Assembly: GCF_914767665.1 (NCBI RefSeq)
Contig: NC_059501.1
Span: 53,382,798 to 53,446,797, forward strand
Direction of reading: 5' to 3'
Source: Harmonia axyridis
Lineage: Eukaryota > Arthropoda > Insecta > Coleoptera > Coccinellidae
DNA: 64,000 bases
Shown: positions 20,285 through 30,095 of the stretch, in pieces
Numbering within the stretch: position 1 is the stretch's first letter
Layout: every line of letters begins with the position of its first letter
The notes under the pieces: generated by a model
Told to the model about the DNA's origin: nothing
Seen by the model: the letters and a program-made list of their open reading frames with translations, nothing else
Databases searched by the model: none
Translations under genes and position numbers: made by a program

Positions 20285-21599
20285 TATTGCGATTATAACA
20301 CAGTAACGTAATTGGACGTTCGTCAAAAAAAATAAAAGTCAAGCTCAGTGGAATGTCATTGAATTTTGCAAAAGGCAGCGCTACGATTATAGTTCAATTA
20401 ATAAATAAGAAATTAAAAATTTAATTTATATTTTGATTAGACGAACCTCTTCACTCGACGTATTTCGCGAAACACCAGTCGAGTTGCGCGGTGTATAATC
20501 GAATATTTTCTGTGCTCTTATGATATAAATGTTTATTCAATGAATATTAAAAAAATATTCAATGATTATTCAGTTCATACTTATTCGAATATTCTACTCA
20601 AAAAACCTAGTCACCCATGATTGGACAAGATCTTCTTTGAGATCTAGCAAAAAATATGCATAAATATTTAACAGATCTATTTAACGAACAGGTAATATTG
20701 AACAAAGTTTACTATAATCTGATGCATAAATGAAAAAACGTTCGTTATTCCTGGAAAAGTCGGGAGTATTCTGGTTTTACCGAAAAAATTGTCCTATTTT
20801 TATAATCAAATTGTCGTTTGGTAAATACAGAGATTTTTTTTATCACATGATAATGTACAAAATACAATAGATCATTAAATAGACGCAGTTAAACCTTCGC
20901 TGGGACAATATAATCTACATAGACCCTTTAGAGGTCTAGAGGTACAAAAAGAATGATCGAGCGGATTCTGAGAACATTAAATTTATCAAGAATACACTTC
21001 GCGATCAATTAGGTATACGGAATTTTCAAAAAACTTTGTTTTCTGATTCAGTTTTGTTAGGGAAGGATGTTACTTCAGTCGATGTGTGTACATTTTAAGA
21101 CCATAGATTTTAAAGAATATAAAATTCGTCGGTTCGCAATTCAGAATACATAAAACAATATTTTACCACTGAAATAGAGCAATGTCTAGAAATAGCAATG
21201 CATACGGAATATGAAGGCAAGGTTACATTTTCGAATGTAGAATCTTATATCATTATTATTAGAACTCTTTATTGCTAAATTTATATGTTAGAATCTTATA
21301 TTCTATTTTTATATTTTTTCATTGATGACATCCAAATTTTATTGATTTTTCTTTGGCTGAATACCTTTTTCTACTACTATTAAATGAATAATTTTAATTC
21401 AATTGTATCTATGAATTTCAATATTATGATATGTAATTTCCAGTAATGTCAATATTAATGAGACGATTTGTCCGTAGTGAATCACAAAACCTTGCTTTAA
21501 TCATTCCTGAATAGTGAGTCAAGTGATCATTCAAACTTTCATTCGTAACTTCATAAATATCCAACTACTCACCGAATAATCAGTGAATACTCAACTATT
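20285..21599. other. AT-rich non-coding region with scattered ATTATTCGAAT dyads
   Basis: No coding potential seen. ATTCAATGAATATT and TTATTCGAATATT dyads at 20530-20600 resemble those left of the MITE (19700-19770) and those of the array at 21600-21950. These pieces may have belonged to one repeat before the MITE inserted. That is inference from word similarity only. Confidence 0.45.
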
Positions 21600-21867
21600 C
21601 ACTGATTATTCATGAATAGAAAAGTAGTCATTGATTATTCAACTATTCAGTGAATACTCGACTATTCACTGATTATTCATGAATAGAAAAGTAGTCATTG
21701 ATTATTCAACTATTCAGTGAATACTCGACTATTCACTGATTATTCATGAATAGAAAAGTAGTCATTGATTATTCAACTATTCAGTGAATACTCGACTATT
21801 CACTGATTATTCATGAATAGAAAAGTAGTCATTGATTATTCAACTATTCAGTGAATATTCATGATTA
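21600..21867. repeat. tandem array, 4 units of 67 bp
   Basis: The unit begins CACTGATTATTCATGAATAG and starts at 21600, 21667, 21734 and 21801, an exact 67-bp period with nearly identical units. Each unit is full of ATTCATGAAT-, TGATTATTCA- and AATACTCGACTATT-type inverted words. It is followed by ATTATTCGAATAAT dyads to about 21950 and by TCCCAGCCCT, which resembles the terminal sequence of some hAT elements. Confidence 0.85.
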
Positions 21868-21970
21868 TTCGAATAATGCAAAATGCAATTATTCGAATAA
21901 TTATTCAATGATTATTCGAATATTCAAATCATTCATTCATGATTCCCAGCCCTAATTCCTATACCCTACA

Positions 21971-22242
21971 CAGGCGCGGATCCACGGGGGGGGAACTGGG
22001 GGAACGTTCCCCCCCCAAATGGCCAGGGCACCTCTTAAATTTTGCCGTCCCTCCTAGAATTTGACATACTAAGGCTCGAATAATTACAAGATCATCAAGG
22101 ATTTCACCTTCAATACATTTTTAATACCCATTTTAATGAACGGCAAAAAAAATGACTTCCCAAAATGGCGGAAGTGTCTGGGATCCACATTTTGAGTATC
22201 TAAAAGTTCCACCCCCAAAAGTGGGGCCTGGATCCGCGCCTG
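21971..22242. mobile_element. hAT MITE with 8-bp target duplication
   Basis: Perfect 14-bp inverted termini CAGGCGCGGATCCA are flanked by ACCCTACA at 21963-21970 and 22243-22250. The interior (244 bp) is non-coding, with C- and G-runs next to both termini. Termini and duplication length are diagnostic of hAT. Confidence 0.93.
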
Positions 22243-22250
22243 ACCCTACA

Positions 22251-23061
22251 ATACGAAAGTATTGAGAGGTTTATACCACGTGACTTTCCGCGTATCAGTC
22301 AAACAGTAAATTCCCTTTCATTTCCCTTCTGGGCTCACGCGATGACAAAACTCTGTACGGCGTATAAAGTTGTACATTCACATTATATTCTATCTTTTTT
22401 ACATGCATATAAGTATAGGGCAGCACTATAGGAGTATTTATTCAAGAATCGGATGTTCAGCTTTTGATAAAACTTTTTGTATAATATTTTTATGTGAAAA
22501 TTCATTGAAAAGAAAGATTTTGCGGAAAGTATATATCAAGGAAATATATTTATTCTTCAATAAAAAAGTCATGGAATTTTCCATTTTCCATTCCAAAAAA
22601 AATTGAATAAGGACTTTCCCCAATGACGAACGAAATAGTGAAAAACTCCTATAAATCGATGGTCTCTAGCGTGAATTGAACCGTTTCTATTTTTGAACTG
22701 TCTAGACCCCTCTTAAGTATGTTCCACAAATTTTCAAACTGAGTACTCCCAGAACAATCGTGGTGAAATAAAAACCAATTATCTAAATCAAAAATATCCT
22801 GGGAGGCATATAGAGGAAATGGTCTGGTCAATACTTACTGAAATGGTTTCCAATATATCGTTGAAAATTTGGTGCGTTTCAGGATCTTGACAATAAGATT
22901 ATCTTAGTTTAAGTTACCACTATATGAGATAATAGTTATTTATATGACAATATGAAGCGACCCTTTGATTTTTTACAATACCTATTTTGATTTCTTAATG
23001 TGAAAATTGAATTAACTTTTATTATTCACGTTTTGAAGGCAAATGTCTTATTTTCAGTCAA
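22251..23061. other. non-coding spacer
   Basis: I see no coding region or repeat structure that I can support. Confidence 0.5.
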
Positions 23062-23064
23062 TAA

Positions 23065-23580
23065 GGGGTTGTCCATTAATCACGTGATCTTTTTTTAGCA
23101 TTTTTTTAACCCCCCCTCCCCCATTGGTGATACGTAGTGAGGTTTAAGACCACCCTCCCTCCCCCTCCTCAACATCACGTGTATTTTTAGTACCTACAAC
23201 GAATCTTAAAATTTTCTGAATATTATCTTAATTTAAATACAGGTATAAACTATAATCTTTCTTCTGAAATTAAGGACCATAATGAAAATGTCTACACTAG
23301 GTTCCAACTTTTTTTTGATTGCCATTACAATAATAATAAACGAAGAGTGTAATCATAGGAAAAACATGTATTGTACTAGTACATGAATATATTTAATGTA
23401 GTCAAGGTCACTACTCGCCGCGCCGTGCCGCTTAATATTTGTTTAAAAATCGCGCGTTTGACGAAAAAATAAATACACGTGATATCTTACTACACCCCCC
23501 CTCCCCCTTGTGATATTTTCGTGATTTTTATCAAACCCCTCCCCCCCCTTTCAAGCCTCACGTGATTAATGGACAACCCC
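23065..23580. mobile_element. 516-bp MITE, PIF/Harbinger-like
   Basis: Perfect inverted termini starting GGGGTTGTCCATTAATCACG (at least 23 bp) at both ends, flanked by TAA at 23062-23064 and 23581-23583. C-rich runs lie inside both ends. A 3-bp TWA duplication fits PIF/Harbinger. No ORF. Confidence 0.8.
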
Positions 23581-23583
23581 TAA

Positions 23584-24045
23584 CCAGAAATACCGTACCA
23601 GAGAAAATAGAACTAATGTTATTACGTTGTCAGGGTGCATAGTAACAGTTTCAATTAATGAAGTTGCTAATGAAAAAAATGGGCGTCTGCATTTTCTTCA
23701 AGCCGTCAATATTTGTTATTTATAATACAAGTGCAGAAGGCATTGATATTTTCCCACGACTTCAAAAACAAGCCACATAGTGGCGACTGGCGAGAGAAAT
23801 TGATGTAATATTTCCATGAATATCGTTCGGTGATTTTTGTATTGAAAAATGTTAGTTGGCCGAATAGTTTTTCGTTTCACAAATTTGACAGATAATAGAT
23901 AAACCGTGGCAGGAGACTTCTCGCACAATTTTTTTCTGAAGATGTGAGTGAATGAACGGATTAGCCACAGAATTAGAAAAACATTTATTTTTTCACTCGG
24001 TTCAAAAATAGTCTAATTTTGACGTTTCAAAGTAATCAAAAATTA
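23584..24045. repeat. non-coding region with a dispersed repeat
   Basis: About 23835-23900 (TGATTTTTGTATTGAAAA followed by TGTTAGTTGGC) recurs in diverged form at about 61872-61935 in the same orientation. Extent is uncertain. Confidence 0.5.
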
Positions 24046-24620
24046 TTTTTTCGGCAACCGTCCGGGAAGTGCTCACTTCCCGGACGCTTTTTCTCTGAGA
24101 AAGTAGCATTTCCCGGAAAGTACGTACTTCCCGGACTAGGCCGGAAAAGAATCATAGAATACATAGCAACCGAGATAACGGCTGACAGTTCATATGAAAT
24201 TAGTTGTCAAAAATTTGCATGTTTTTTGATCGCAATCGCAATAAAATATGGAAAGCAGCAGCGATAGTGTTATTTTACATGGTTGCCGAAAAAATATTGT
24301 ACGCAACACGCCCGAAAATGGTTTTTTTCGGCAACCGTCCGGGAAGTGCTCACTTCCCGGACGCTTTTTGTCTGAGAAAGTAGCATTTCCCGGCCTAGTC
24401 CGGAAAGTACGTACTTCCCGGACTAGGCCGGAAAAGAATCATAGAATCCATAGCAAACGAGATAACGGCTGACAGTTCATATGAAATTAGTTGTCAAAAA
24501 TTTGCATGTTTTTTTATCGCAATCGTAATAAAATATGGAAAGCAGCAGCGATAGTGTTATTTTACATGGTTGCCGAAAAAATATTGTACGCACCATGCCC
24601 GAAAATGGTTTTTTTGGTCT
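24046..24620. repeat. two palindrome-rich tandem units (277 and about 288 bp)
   Basis: Each unit starts TTTTTCGGCAACC and ends with the inverse, GGTTGCCGAAAAA. Just inside the start is TCCGGGAAGTG-CT-CACTTCCCGGA, then CCGGAAAGTACGTACTTCCCGG, both near-perfect hairpins. Unit 2 has 11 extra bases inside the second hairpin. The rest of the unit is shared (AACGGCTGACAGTTCATATG and so on). A degenerate third hairpin (CTTCCAGGACTCGCTTACGC) follows at 24625. Short ORFs across the units are probably incidental. Confidence 0.8.
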
Positions 24621-24740
24621 CACAGACTTCCAGGACTCGCTTACGCTCGTACTGGAATTTTGTCTTTTCGTCCAAAAAAACCCTATTTTCCGGACTTGTT
24701 ACGTAAATTACTATTTCGATATTGGAAAGAATAAATTACG

Positions 24741-25418
24741 TTACCTTTTTCTTTCTACAGTTTTTCCACTGTCTCCAATTGATTCGAATATTTCCAGTTC
24801 ATCTACATCCGAAGTTATAGTCGAAGAATGGACCGAGGAAACATATTCAGATCCTGAACTGGAAAAGTCTTCTAAGGCATCAAAGGATCTTGCACCCTCC
24901 TTCGAATCCGATTCATTCAATGCAGCAACGTGGACCGCATGGACGTCATCACCCTTTGAAACCGTGTTGTATTTTGTTGCGGTCTTTTCAAAAATCTTTG
25001 CATTTTCGAGATAAGTATATTCAAGATCACTAGGATTAAAATCTTGAATATTTGCCTCTATAGGTATAAAATTCTTTTTCGAAACATCGTCCAAATCTAG
25101 TTCAGACTCTGGAGTTACCTGATTATCTTGTGAATTTTGACAGGGAATTAAACTTTTTTCTGTATCTCCATATCCTGAGAAACTTTTTGGTTCTATTGTT
25201 GAGAACCCAGGAGGTTCAACTTTTCCTTTACTCTCATATATCGAATTTTCCTGAGAATTTTCTCTTATCACAACTTTTGAAAGGATAACTATATTTTTCT
25301 CCAATGGGAGTTCACGTAAAGTGGAGCCACTTGGAATATTGATAATATTTATATCTTCTGACTTATATGCCAATTTTTTCTGCGCAGCCAAGTTTAACAG
25401 AAAACGTGTGCGATCCAT
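24741..25418 (-). CDS. unidentified acidic, serine-rich protein or first exon
   Basis: 225 residues from ATG 25418. I do not recognise it. The N-terminus (MDRTRFLLNLAAQKKLAYK) is basic and helical. The rest is acidic and low in complexity (PESELDLDDVSKKN, NESDSKEGARS, SSSGSEYVSSVHSS), a composition common in N-terminal regions of insect TE-encoded or nuclear proteins. At the end, VERKR is followed by a donor-like AAAG|GTAACG, so this may be an exon spliced to something downstream (left), across the palindromic repeat. The frame is clean, unlike its neighbours. It could be an unannotated TE ORF or a host exon. Confidence 0.45.
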   Translation of the reverse strand: MDRTRFLLNLAAQKKLAYKSEDINIINIPSGSTLRELPLEKNIVILSKVVIRENSQENSIYESKGKVEPPGFSTIEPKSFSGYGDTEKSLIPCQNSQDNQVTPESELDLDDVSKKNFIPIEANIQDFNPSDLEYTYLENAKIFEKTATKYNTVSKGDDVHAVHVAALNESDSKEGARSFDALEDFSSSGSEYVSSVHSSTITSDVDELEIFESIGDSGKTVERKR

Positions 25419-25596
25419 CCTGACTCAATACTAATGTTCCTAATGAAAAAAAAAATCAACGTTCATCAACAATAATCTAAATAATTTTCTGCTTATAACG
25501 AAACCCAAGGTATTGACGGTTTGCTTCAGATTCATTATAAGGGATTGAGGGATGAATGTTAAAAATATCTAGGAATTTCAAATATGTAGTTCAGTA

Positions 25597-26131
25597 TATA
25601 CCGAGTGGTTTATTTTGCGCACAGGTGGAAACTCGGAATTCTGATACTAGGTTCTTTTGTAATTTTGCCTGAGGAATCGAATGGGCCCATCAGATTTTGG
25701 ACCCAAAAGAGCCTTATACCGGATATGAGGCTCAACTTTGAAATTTCAAATGCAAACCCATCTTTTTTATTGCAGATTTGGATTCAGCGCGAAATTTTAC
25801 ATCCCAATTGATTGGAGCCAACATTTTTTCGTCTATTTTTTTCACTCTATGCAGCTTTTTTTGTTCAAAAATCCGAAGGCGTTCATTCAGATCAGGATGC
25901 AAAAATTGATATTCTGATACTGGGGTCCTTAGTAATTTTCCTCGTTGAATCGATTGAGCACATTAGATTTTGGGTGCAAAATGGCCTGAGAGATAAGACG
26001 TGCAATTTTTAAATCTGCTATAAAAAAGATGGGTCCAAAATCTGATGGGCCCATTCGATTCCTCGGGCGAAATCACAAAAGATCCTAGTATCAGAATTCC
26101 GATTTTCCAGACTTTTGAACCACCCGGTATA
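25597..26131. mobile_element. 535-bp foldback MITE, TA-flanked
   Basis: About 100-bp inverted ends: left 25597 onward (TACCGAGTGG, GGAATTCTGATACTAGG, GAATCGAATGGGCCCATCAG) and right 26035-26131 as the inverse with a few changes. A third, more diverged copy of the same words lies at 25905-25985. Ends lie in TATA contexts, consistent with a TA duplication. Non-coding. Confidence 0.8.
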
Positions 26132-26849
26132 TGAATGTCAAACTCGATGTCGATGCCCAGCCGGATGCAAAACAATGGTATAGGGGGGTGTTGTTGGAGG
26201 GACTACTCTGAATTTCTTTTTTGACATCTAGAGACTGATTTTCAGTATTAGAGATATTCAATCAAAAAAAAAATATTTTTATGGAATATCGATTAATTGA
26301 TTACTCCTTTCCCAAAATAAATTGAAAATCCTAAACAGAAAGAGTAGGTACTATTATGGAGTACTTATTGAATTTTTAGTGAAGACATTGAAAATTTATT
26401 ACAATAACTTTTAAGATTTTATCCAGACATTTGACATCTTTCATCCTCAATTTGACTGTCCATTGTGAATCATCATTTCCAGAATTTATTCAGGTCTCAG
26501 GAAAATGAAGAGGATCCCAAGTAGCAAAACTTATTTCATAAGGGTCGTAAGAACTATTATACAGCATATCTTATAGAACAGTGAAAATCTTATAATGTGA
26601 CTATAAACCATTATACAATATCTTTACAACCAAAAAGAGCCCCAGTTTATACAACACTTCAGTGCTTTTAGGACATCCTTTAGTACACTACACAACCATT
26701 ATAGGATCATGATTATATAACTGTCCTATAAGTATGTCTTCAAGATAACTTATACAATGCATTTACAAAACTATTTAGGAACTGCTATAAAACTGTTGTA
26801 TAGCAGTACTCTTCTGCGGTTTAAGATTATATGACGAATATTTATAACG
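26132..26849. other. AT-rich non-coding region
   Basis: No gene seen. From about 26540 the words TTATACAA, CTATAAG and TATAGGA recur many times without a fixed period. Confidence 0.45.
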
Positions 26850-27978
26850 GGTGTTTTTTTGAGAGGTTGCCGATTTTTTTTTTGAATAAAATTATGAAAT
26901 GACCAAAATTTTTTTTTATTTGGTAGATAATTTTTTGGCATTTAACATTTAAACACAATTTGTGGCATATGGCCACCACGACTATTTTTCACAAATGTCA
27001 TTCTGGAGGTCTAATTTTCGACCAATTTTTCAAGCATATGAGGGCGTATGTCGGCAATGACACGTTGAATATTGGTTTCCAAAGCGTCAATCGATTGAGG
27101 TTTATCCACATAAACCAATGACTTCACGTATCCCCACAAAAAGTAATCGAGTGGCGTCAAATCGCACGAACGCGGAGGCCAATTCACCGGACCATTTCTC
27201 GAAATAATGTTGTCGTTGAAAGTTTCTTTCAATAAGTCGATTGTTCCACGTGCTGTATGGCAAGTGGCACCATCTTGTTGAAACCACATTTCATCCATAT
27301 CCATATCTTCAAGATTTGGCAACAAAAACTCATTGATCATGGTTCTGTATCGATTTCCATTCACGTTTACGCGTCGTCCTTCCTCATTTTTAAAGAAATA
27401 TGGACCGATGATCCCACCAGCCCATAGACCGCACCAAACAGTACATTTATCAGGATGCATTGGTAATTCTTGAACGGCGTGTGGATTATCTTTGCTCCAA
27501 ATGCGACAATTTTACTTGTTGACGTATCCATTTAACGAAAAATGCGCCTCATCACTGAAGAGAATTTAGGCGAAAAAATGGATCTTCGTTCAATTGATTT
27601 AACGACCAATCACTGAATTCACGGCGCAAACGATGTGTGTGGCTTTAATTCTTGCACCAATTGAATTTTGTATGGCACCAAACCCAAATCTTTACTTAAA
27701 ATTTTCCATAAAGTCGATGGACAAAGTCCAATTTGCTGAGCACGACGACGAATCGATAAATTGTGGTTTTTTTCGACACTGGCCTCAACGACAGCAATAT
27801 TTTCTTCTGTACGAACTCTTCTCCTTCTTGTCGGTGGCTTGGCATCCAAAAGAGTGAATGTAGACCGAAATTTGGTAATTATTCTTTATGGTGGTCTCTG
27901 ACGGACGATTATGTGCACCATAAAATTCGCGAAGTGCTCTATAAACATTTTTAATTGAATACTGATTTTGAAAATAAA
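26850..27978 (-). mobile_element. mariner-related element, 5'-truncated
   Basis: The 3' end at the left (GGGTGTTTTTTTGAGAGGTTGCCG) resembles a Tc1/mariner terminus. The transposase pseudogene covers 27011-27970. The right end stops at an AAT microsatellite (27979-28010), beyond which copia integrase begins. So no 5' terminus is present. Confidence 0.75.
27011..27970 (-). pseudogene. Tc1/mariner-type transposase, at least three frameshifts
   Basis: N-terminal helix-turn-helix in one frame (YSIKNVYRALREFYGAHNRP), a second HTH in another (RTEENIAVVEASVEKNHNLS, IGLCPSTLWKIL), then the catalytic core in a third: WCGLWAGGIIGPYFF, MWFQQDGATCHTAR, WPPRSCDLTPLDYFLWG. By my count 36 residues lie between the aspartate of QQDG and that of SCDLTP, so it is not classic DD34D mariner. 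The first catalytic aspartate region (about 27480-27600) is degraded. The protein belongs to a group very common in insect genomes. Not functional. Confidence 0.85.
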
Positions 27979-28010
27979 TAATAATAATAATAATAAATAA
28001 AAATAAAAAT
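27979..28010. repeat. (AAT)n microsatellite
   Basis: AATAATAATAATAATAATAAATAAAAATAAAAA at the junction between the mariner and copia remnants. Confidence 0.8.
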
Positions 28011-28011
28011 T

Positions 28012-28345
28012 CAGAGCATAGCCCCACATTTGTAATGGAAAACCACTATCAATTAATAAGCTACGTATTTTATGTTGCACATCTGAGTTAAAACGTTCAG
28101 CTGTGCCATTTAAATTAGGTGTATATGGAGGAGCTTCTTTAAAAACTATTTTTTCTTTTTCAACTAGCCTCTTCATATTTTCAGTCAAGTATTCAGTCCC
28201 ATTATCAAGTCTCAAGAAAGTAATTCTAGCTTGTGCCCCTAAGATTGTTCTAGCATTTTCCAACATTTTGCCAAGAGCAATGTGAACCATTGTTTTATCA
28301 GCCATTGGGTAAGCCCAGCAATACCTTGTGAAATCATTGGGTTCT
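28012..28345 (-). pseudogene. copia integrase core fragment
   Basis: Reads DFTRYCWAYPMADKT, then ITFLRLDNGTEYLTENM with the second catalytic aspartate, then APPYTPNLNGTAERFN with the glutamate, then LLIDSGFPLQMWGYAL. This is the Ty1/copia integrase core minus its first aspartate. It continues in frame from the Ginger-like integrase on its right (28346-28842), forming a 314-residue open chimera with it. It is cut on the left at the microsatellite. Confidence 0.85.
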
Positions 28346-28939
28346 GCATTTGTCGCAACAGGATTGGGTTCTGCATTTGTCACTATCTCTTCATTCTGCT
28401 GTTCTGTTTCACATGTCATCCCTTCTAACATTTTCTCCAAATCTTCTTCAGTTTTCAAAGAATCATATACTTCACTTTCCAGGGAGGAGTCTGCCAGTCC
28501 GATTCTTTGCTTGCTACCAAACATAGCTTCGTAAGGGCTTTTTTTAATCCCTTCGTGTAGGGCTCGATTTTTTTTACTCTGAATAAACCGTAAACCGTCT
28601 GACCACTGTTTGGTATTATTGTCAAGCATCCAAGCTACCAACATATCTCTTACATCCTGATTAGATCGTTCTACAGATCCTTGGCTTTGTGAATGACGGG
28701 GCTTTCCGTGTACAAGTTTAAGACCTGGCCACAAATCCTTTAACTCTTCTATAATCCTATTGGAAAATTCTCTTCCGTTGTCGCTTTGTAGAATAAACGG
28801 AGCACCGAACATGCAAAAAATGTCTACCACGACATACGCAACTTCTTCATCATCATCATCATAATCATTTATTCACCATCAATTCAATTACATGGCAGGT
28901 CAAAAATATATAAATAGTTCATAAAATTGAATTAATAAG

Positions 28940-28995
<56 letters not shown>

Positions 28996-29764
28996 AGAAG
29001 TAAAATCTACACACAAATAAGTTTCTTCATCGGTTTTTGATTTAAGTGGTTTCAAAATGGTAAATTTTGTGAGGTGGTCTTGATAGTTTAATATAAAACG
29101 GTAGTCTCGATCGGGTTCACTCTGCATATCGATCAAATTCACTTGACATCTGGAGTTCATGTGATCTGATAAAATTGGTGCGACAACTAACCCCTTTTTC
29201 CTTATTTTCTTTTTTCCTTGACATTGTTCGCAAAGAGACAAATAAATTTGTATAGCTGTTCTAGTAACATTGCAGTATTTTTTGTTGATTTCAGCCTGCA
29301 CGACTAAAAAACAAATAAACAAGTTGTTTTATTTTATCATAACCGGTGTCCGTAAATACTATGTGTGTTCCATAAGGATTACATTAAAATTAGGTTGGGT
29401 TTTCCGACATCACTAATGAAATTAGATGATTATACTTACCTCTAGTTCGTTTGTGTCCAGTTGCTATGTGTGCAGCTTCAATAATGCCAAAAAGATCCTC
29501 TGTTTTACAGTAATATCGAAAGCTTTCATCTCGTGTTCCTTTGTTTTTAGCAATTAATTTTTCATGTTCCCCAATTGTTATGATATCGTATCTCTTTAGC
29601 CTTCTATATTGCTTGGCAGACAACGGCATTTTGCTGTCTCTCAAACGTTTGGCTTCTTTTACCTCTCGGACGACCTCTTCATACCGTTCGTTTGTGAAAT
29701 AATCGCTTCGATTATTGCTGTTGTCGACGATAGTTTTAATTTTTTCAATAAACGCATCTCTCAT
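28346..29764 (-). pseudogene. Ginger/KRBA2-like integrase gene with one intron and one insertion
   Basis: Cut-and-paste integrase of the Ginger type, related to host KRBA2-like proteins. Exon 1 (29440-29764, ATG 29764) ends in the histidine pair of the H2C2 zinc domain (AAHIATGHKRTR). A 136-bp intron (29304-29439; donor G|GTAAGT, acceptor TTTTTTAG) follows. Exon 2 brings the cysteine pair (LSLCEQCQGK), the first aspartate (CQVNLIDMQS), then, after a 171-bp insertion, the second (ILQSDNGREF) and the glutamate (SQSQGSVERSNQDV). The end has a duplicated NAEPN motif and then switches to copia integrase at about 28345. Apart from the insertion and the switch, the frame is intact. Confidence 0.85.
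28852..29022 (-). mobile_element. 171-bp retro-inserted tail with (TA)n, 9-bp target duplication
   Basis: TTCTTCATC at 28843-28851 and 29023-29031 flanks the insert. On the minus strand it holds a 50-bp TA run (about 28942-28992) and ends CATGTAATTGAATTGATGG followed by TGAATAAATGATTATGATG(ATG)n. That is a LINE- or SINE-type 3' tail with a polyadenylation-like AATAAA and a simple-repeat end. It splits the Ginger-like frame at KSKTDEE. Confidence 0.8.
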
Positions 29765-30095
29765 TTTAGCCTTTAGTTTATGATAGGTATACTAGGAACC
29801 TAGGAACATAAAACGCACCTTACTCGATAACAGTTGGGATCACACTGACAAGTCTGGACTGGAACACGTGGTTCGTGAACCCCTCCCCAAGCTTTCAGAT
29901 ACGTTGTGGTTGTTTGAATATTGCCAGAACGCGTTCTGGCTGTTTAAAGATTGTCCAGAACGCGTTGTGGACGCAATGGGCCGGCCACAACGCGATTAAT
30001 GATGATATTTCGGTGTTTGGTTATTGAGAACCGTCCACAACGCGTTGTGGTCGTTTATTTCGCTCAGTGAGCGTTTTCGGTGTTTGAGTGTAACA
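29765..30095 (-). promoter_or_regulatory. palindrome cluster upstream of the Ginger-like gene; element 5' end
   Basis: Five related sites with core CCACAACGCGTTGTGG: half site 29902-29910, perfect palindrome GCCAGAACGCGTTCTGGC (29923-29940), GTCCAGAACGCGTTGTGGAC (29953-29972), half site 29983-29994 and GTCCACAACGCGTTGTGGTC (30033-30052). CGCTCAGTGAGCG is at 30061-30073. The segment ends at TGTTACACTC (minus, from 30095), which looks like the 5' terminus of the element where it entered the BEL reverse transcriptase. A promoter or transposase-binding role is inferred. Confidence 0.65.

Noticed and set aside
21600..21867. Regular 67-bp units looked like a CRISPR array
   Set aside because: Whole units repeat with no variable spacers, no cas genes, and the genome is an insect's. 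It is a plain tandem array.
24019..24472. Repeated ORFs with SLPGRF motifs in the palindromic units
   Set aside because: The frames come from the repeat's GC-rich hairpins; no motif, and the frame differs between units.
28900..29022. Poly Tyr-Ile tail on the Ginger-like exon
   Set aside because: It is the translation of a (TA)n tract inside a target-duplication-bounded insert, not protein sequence.
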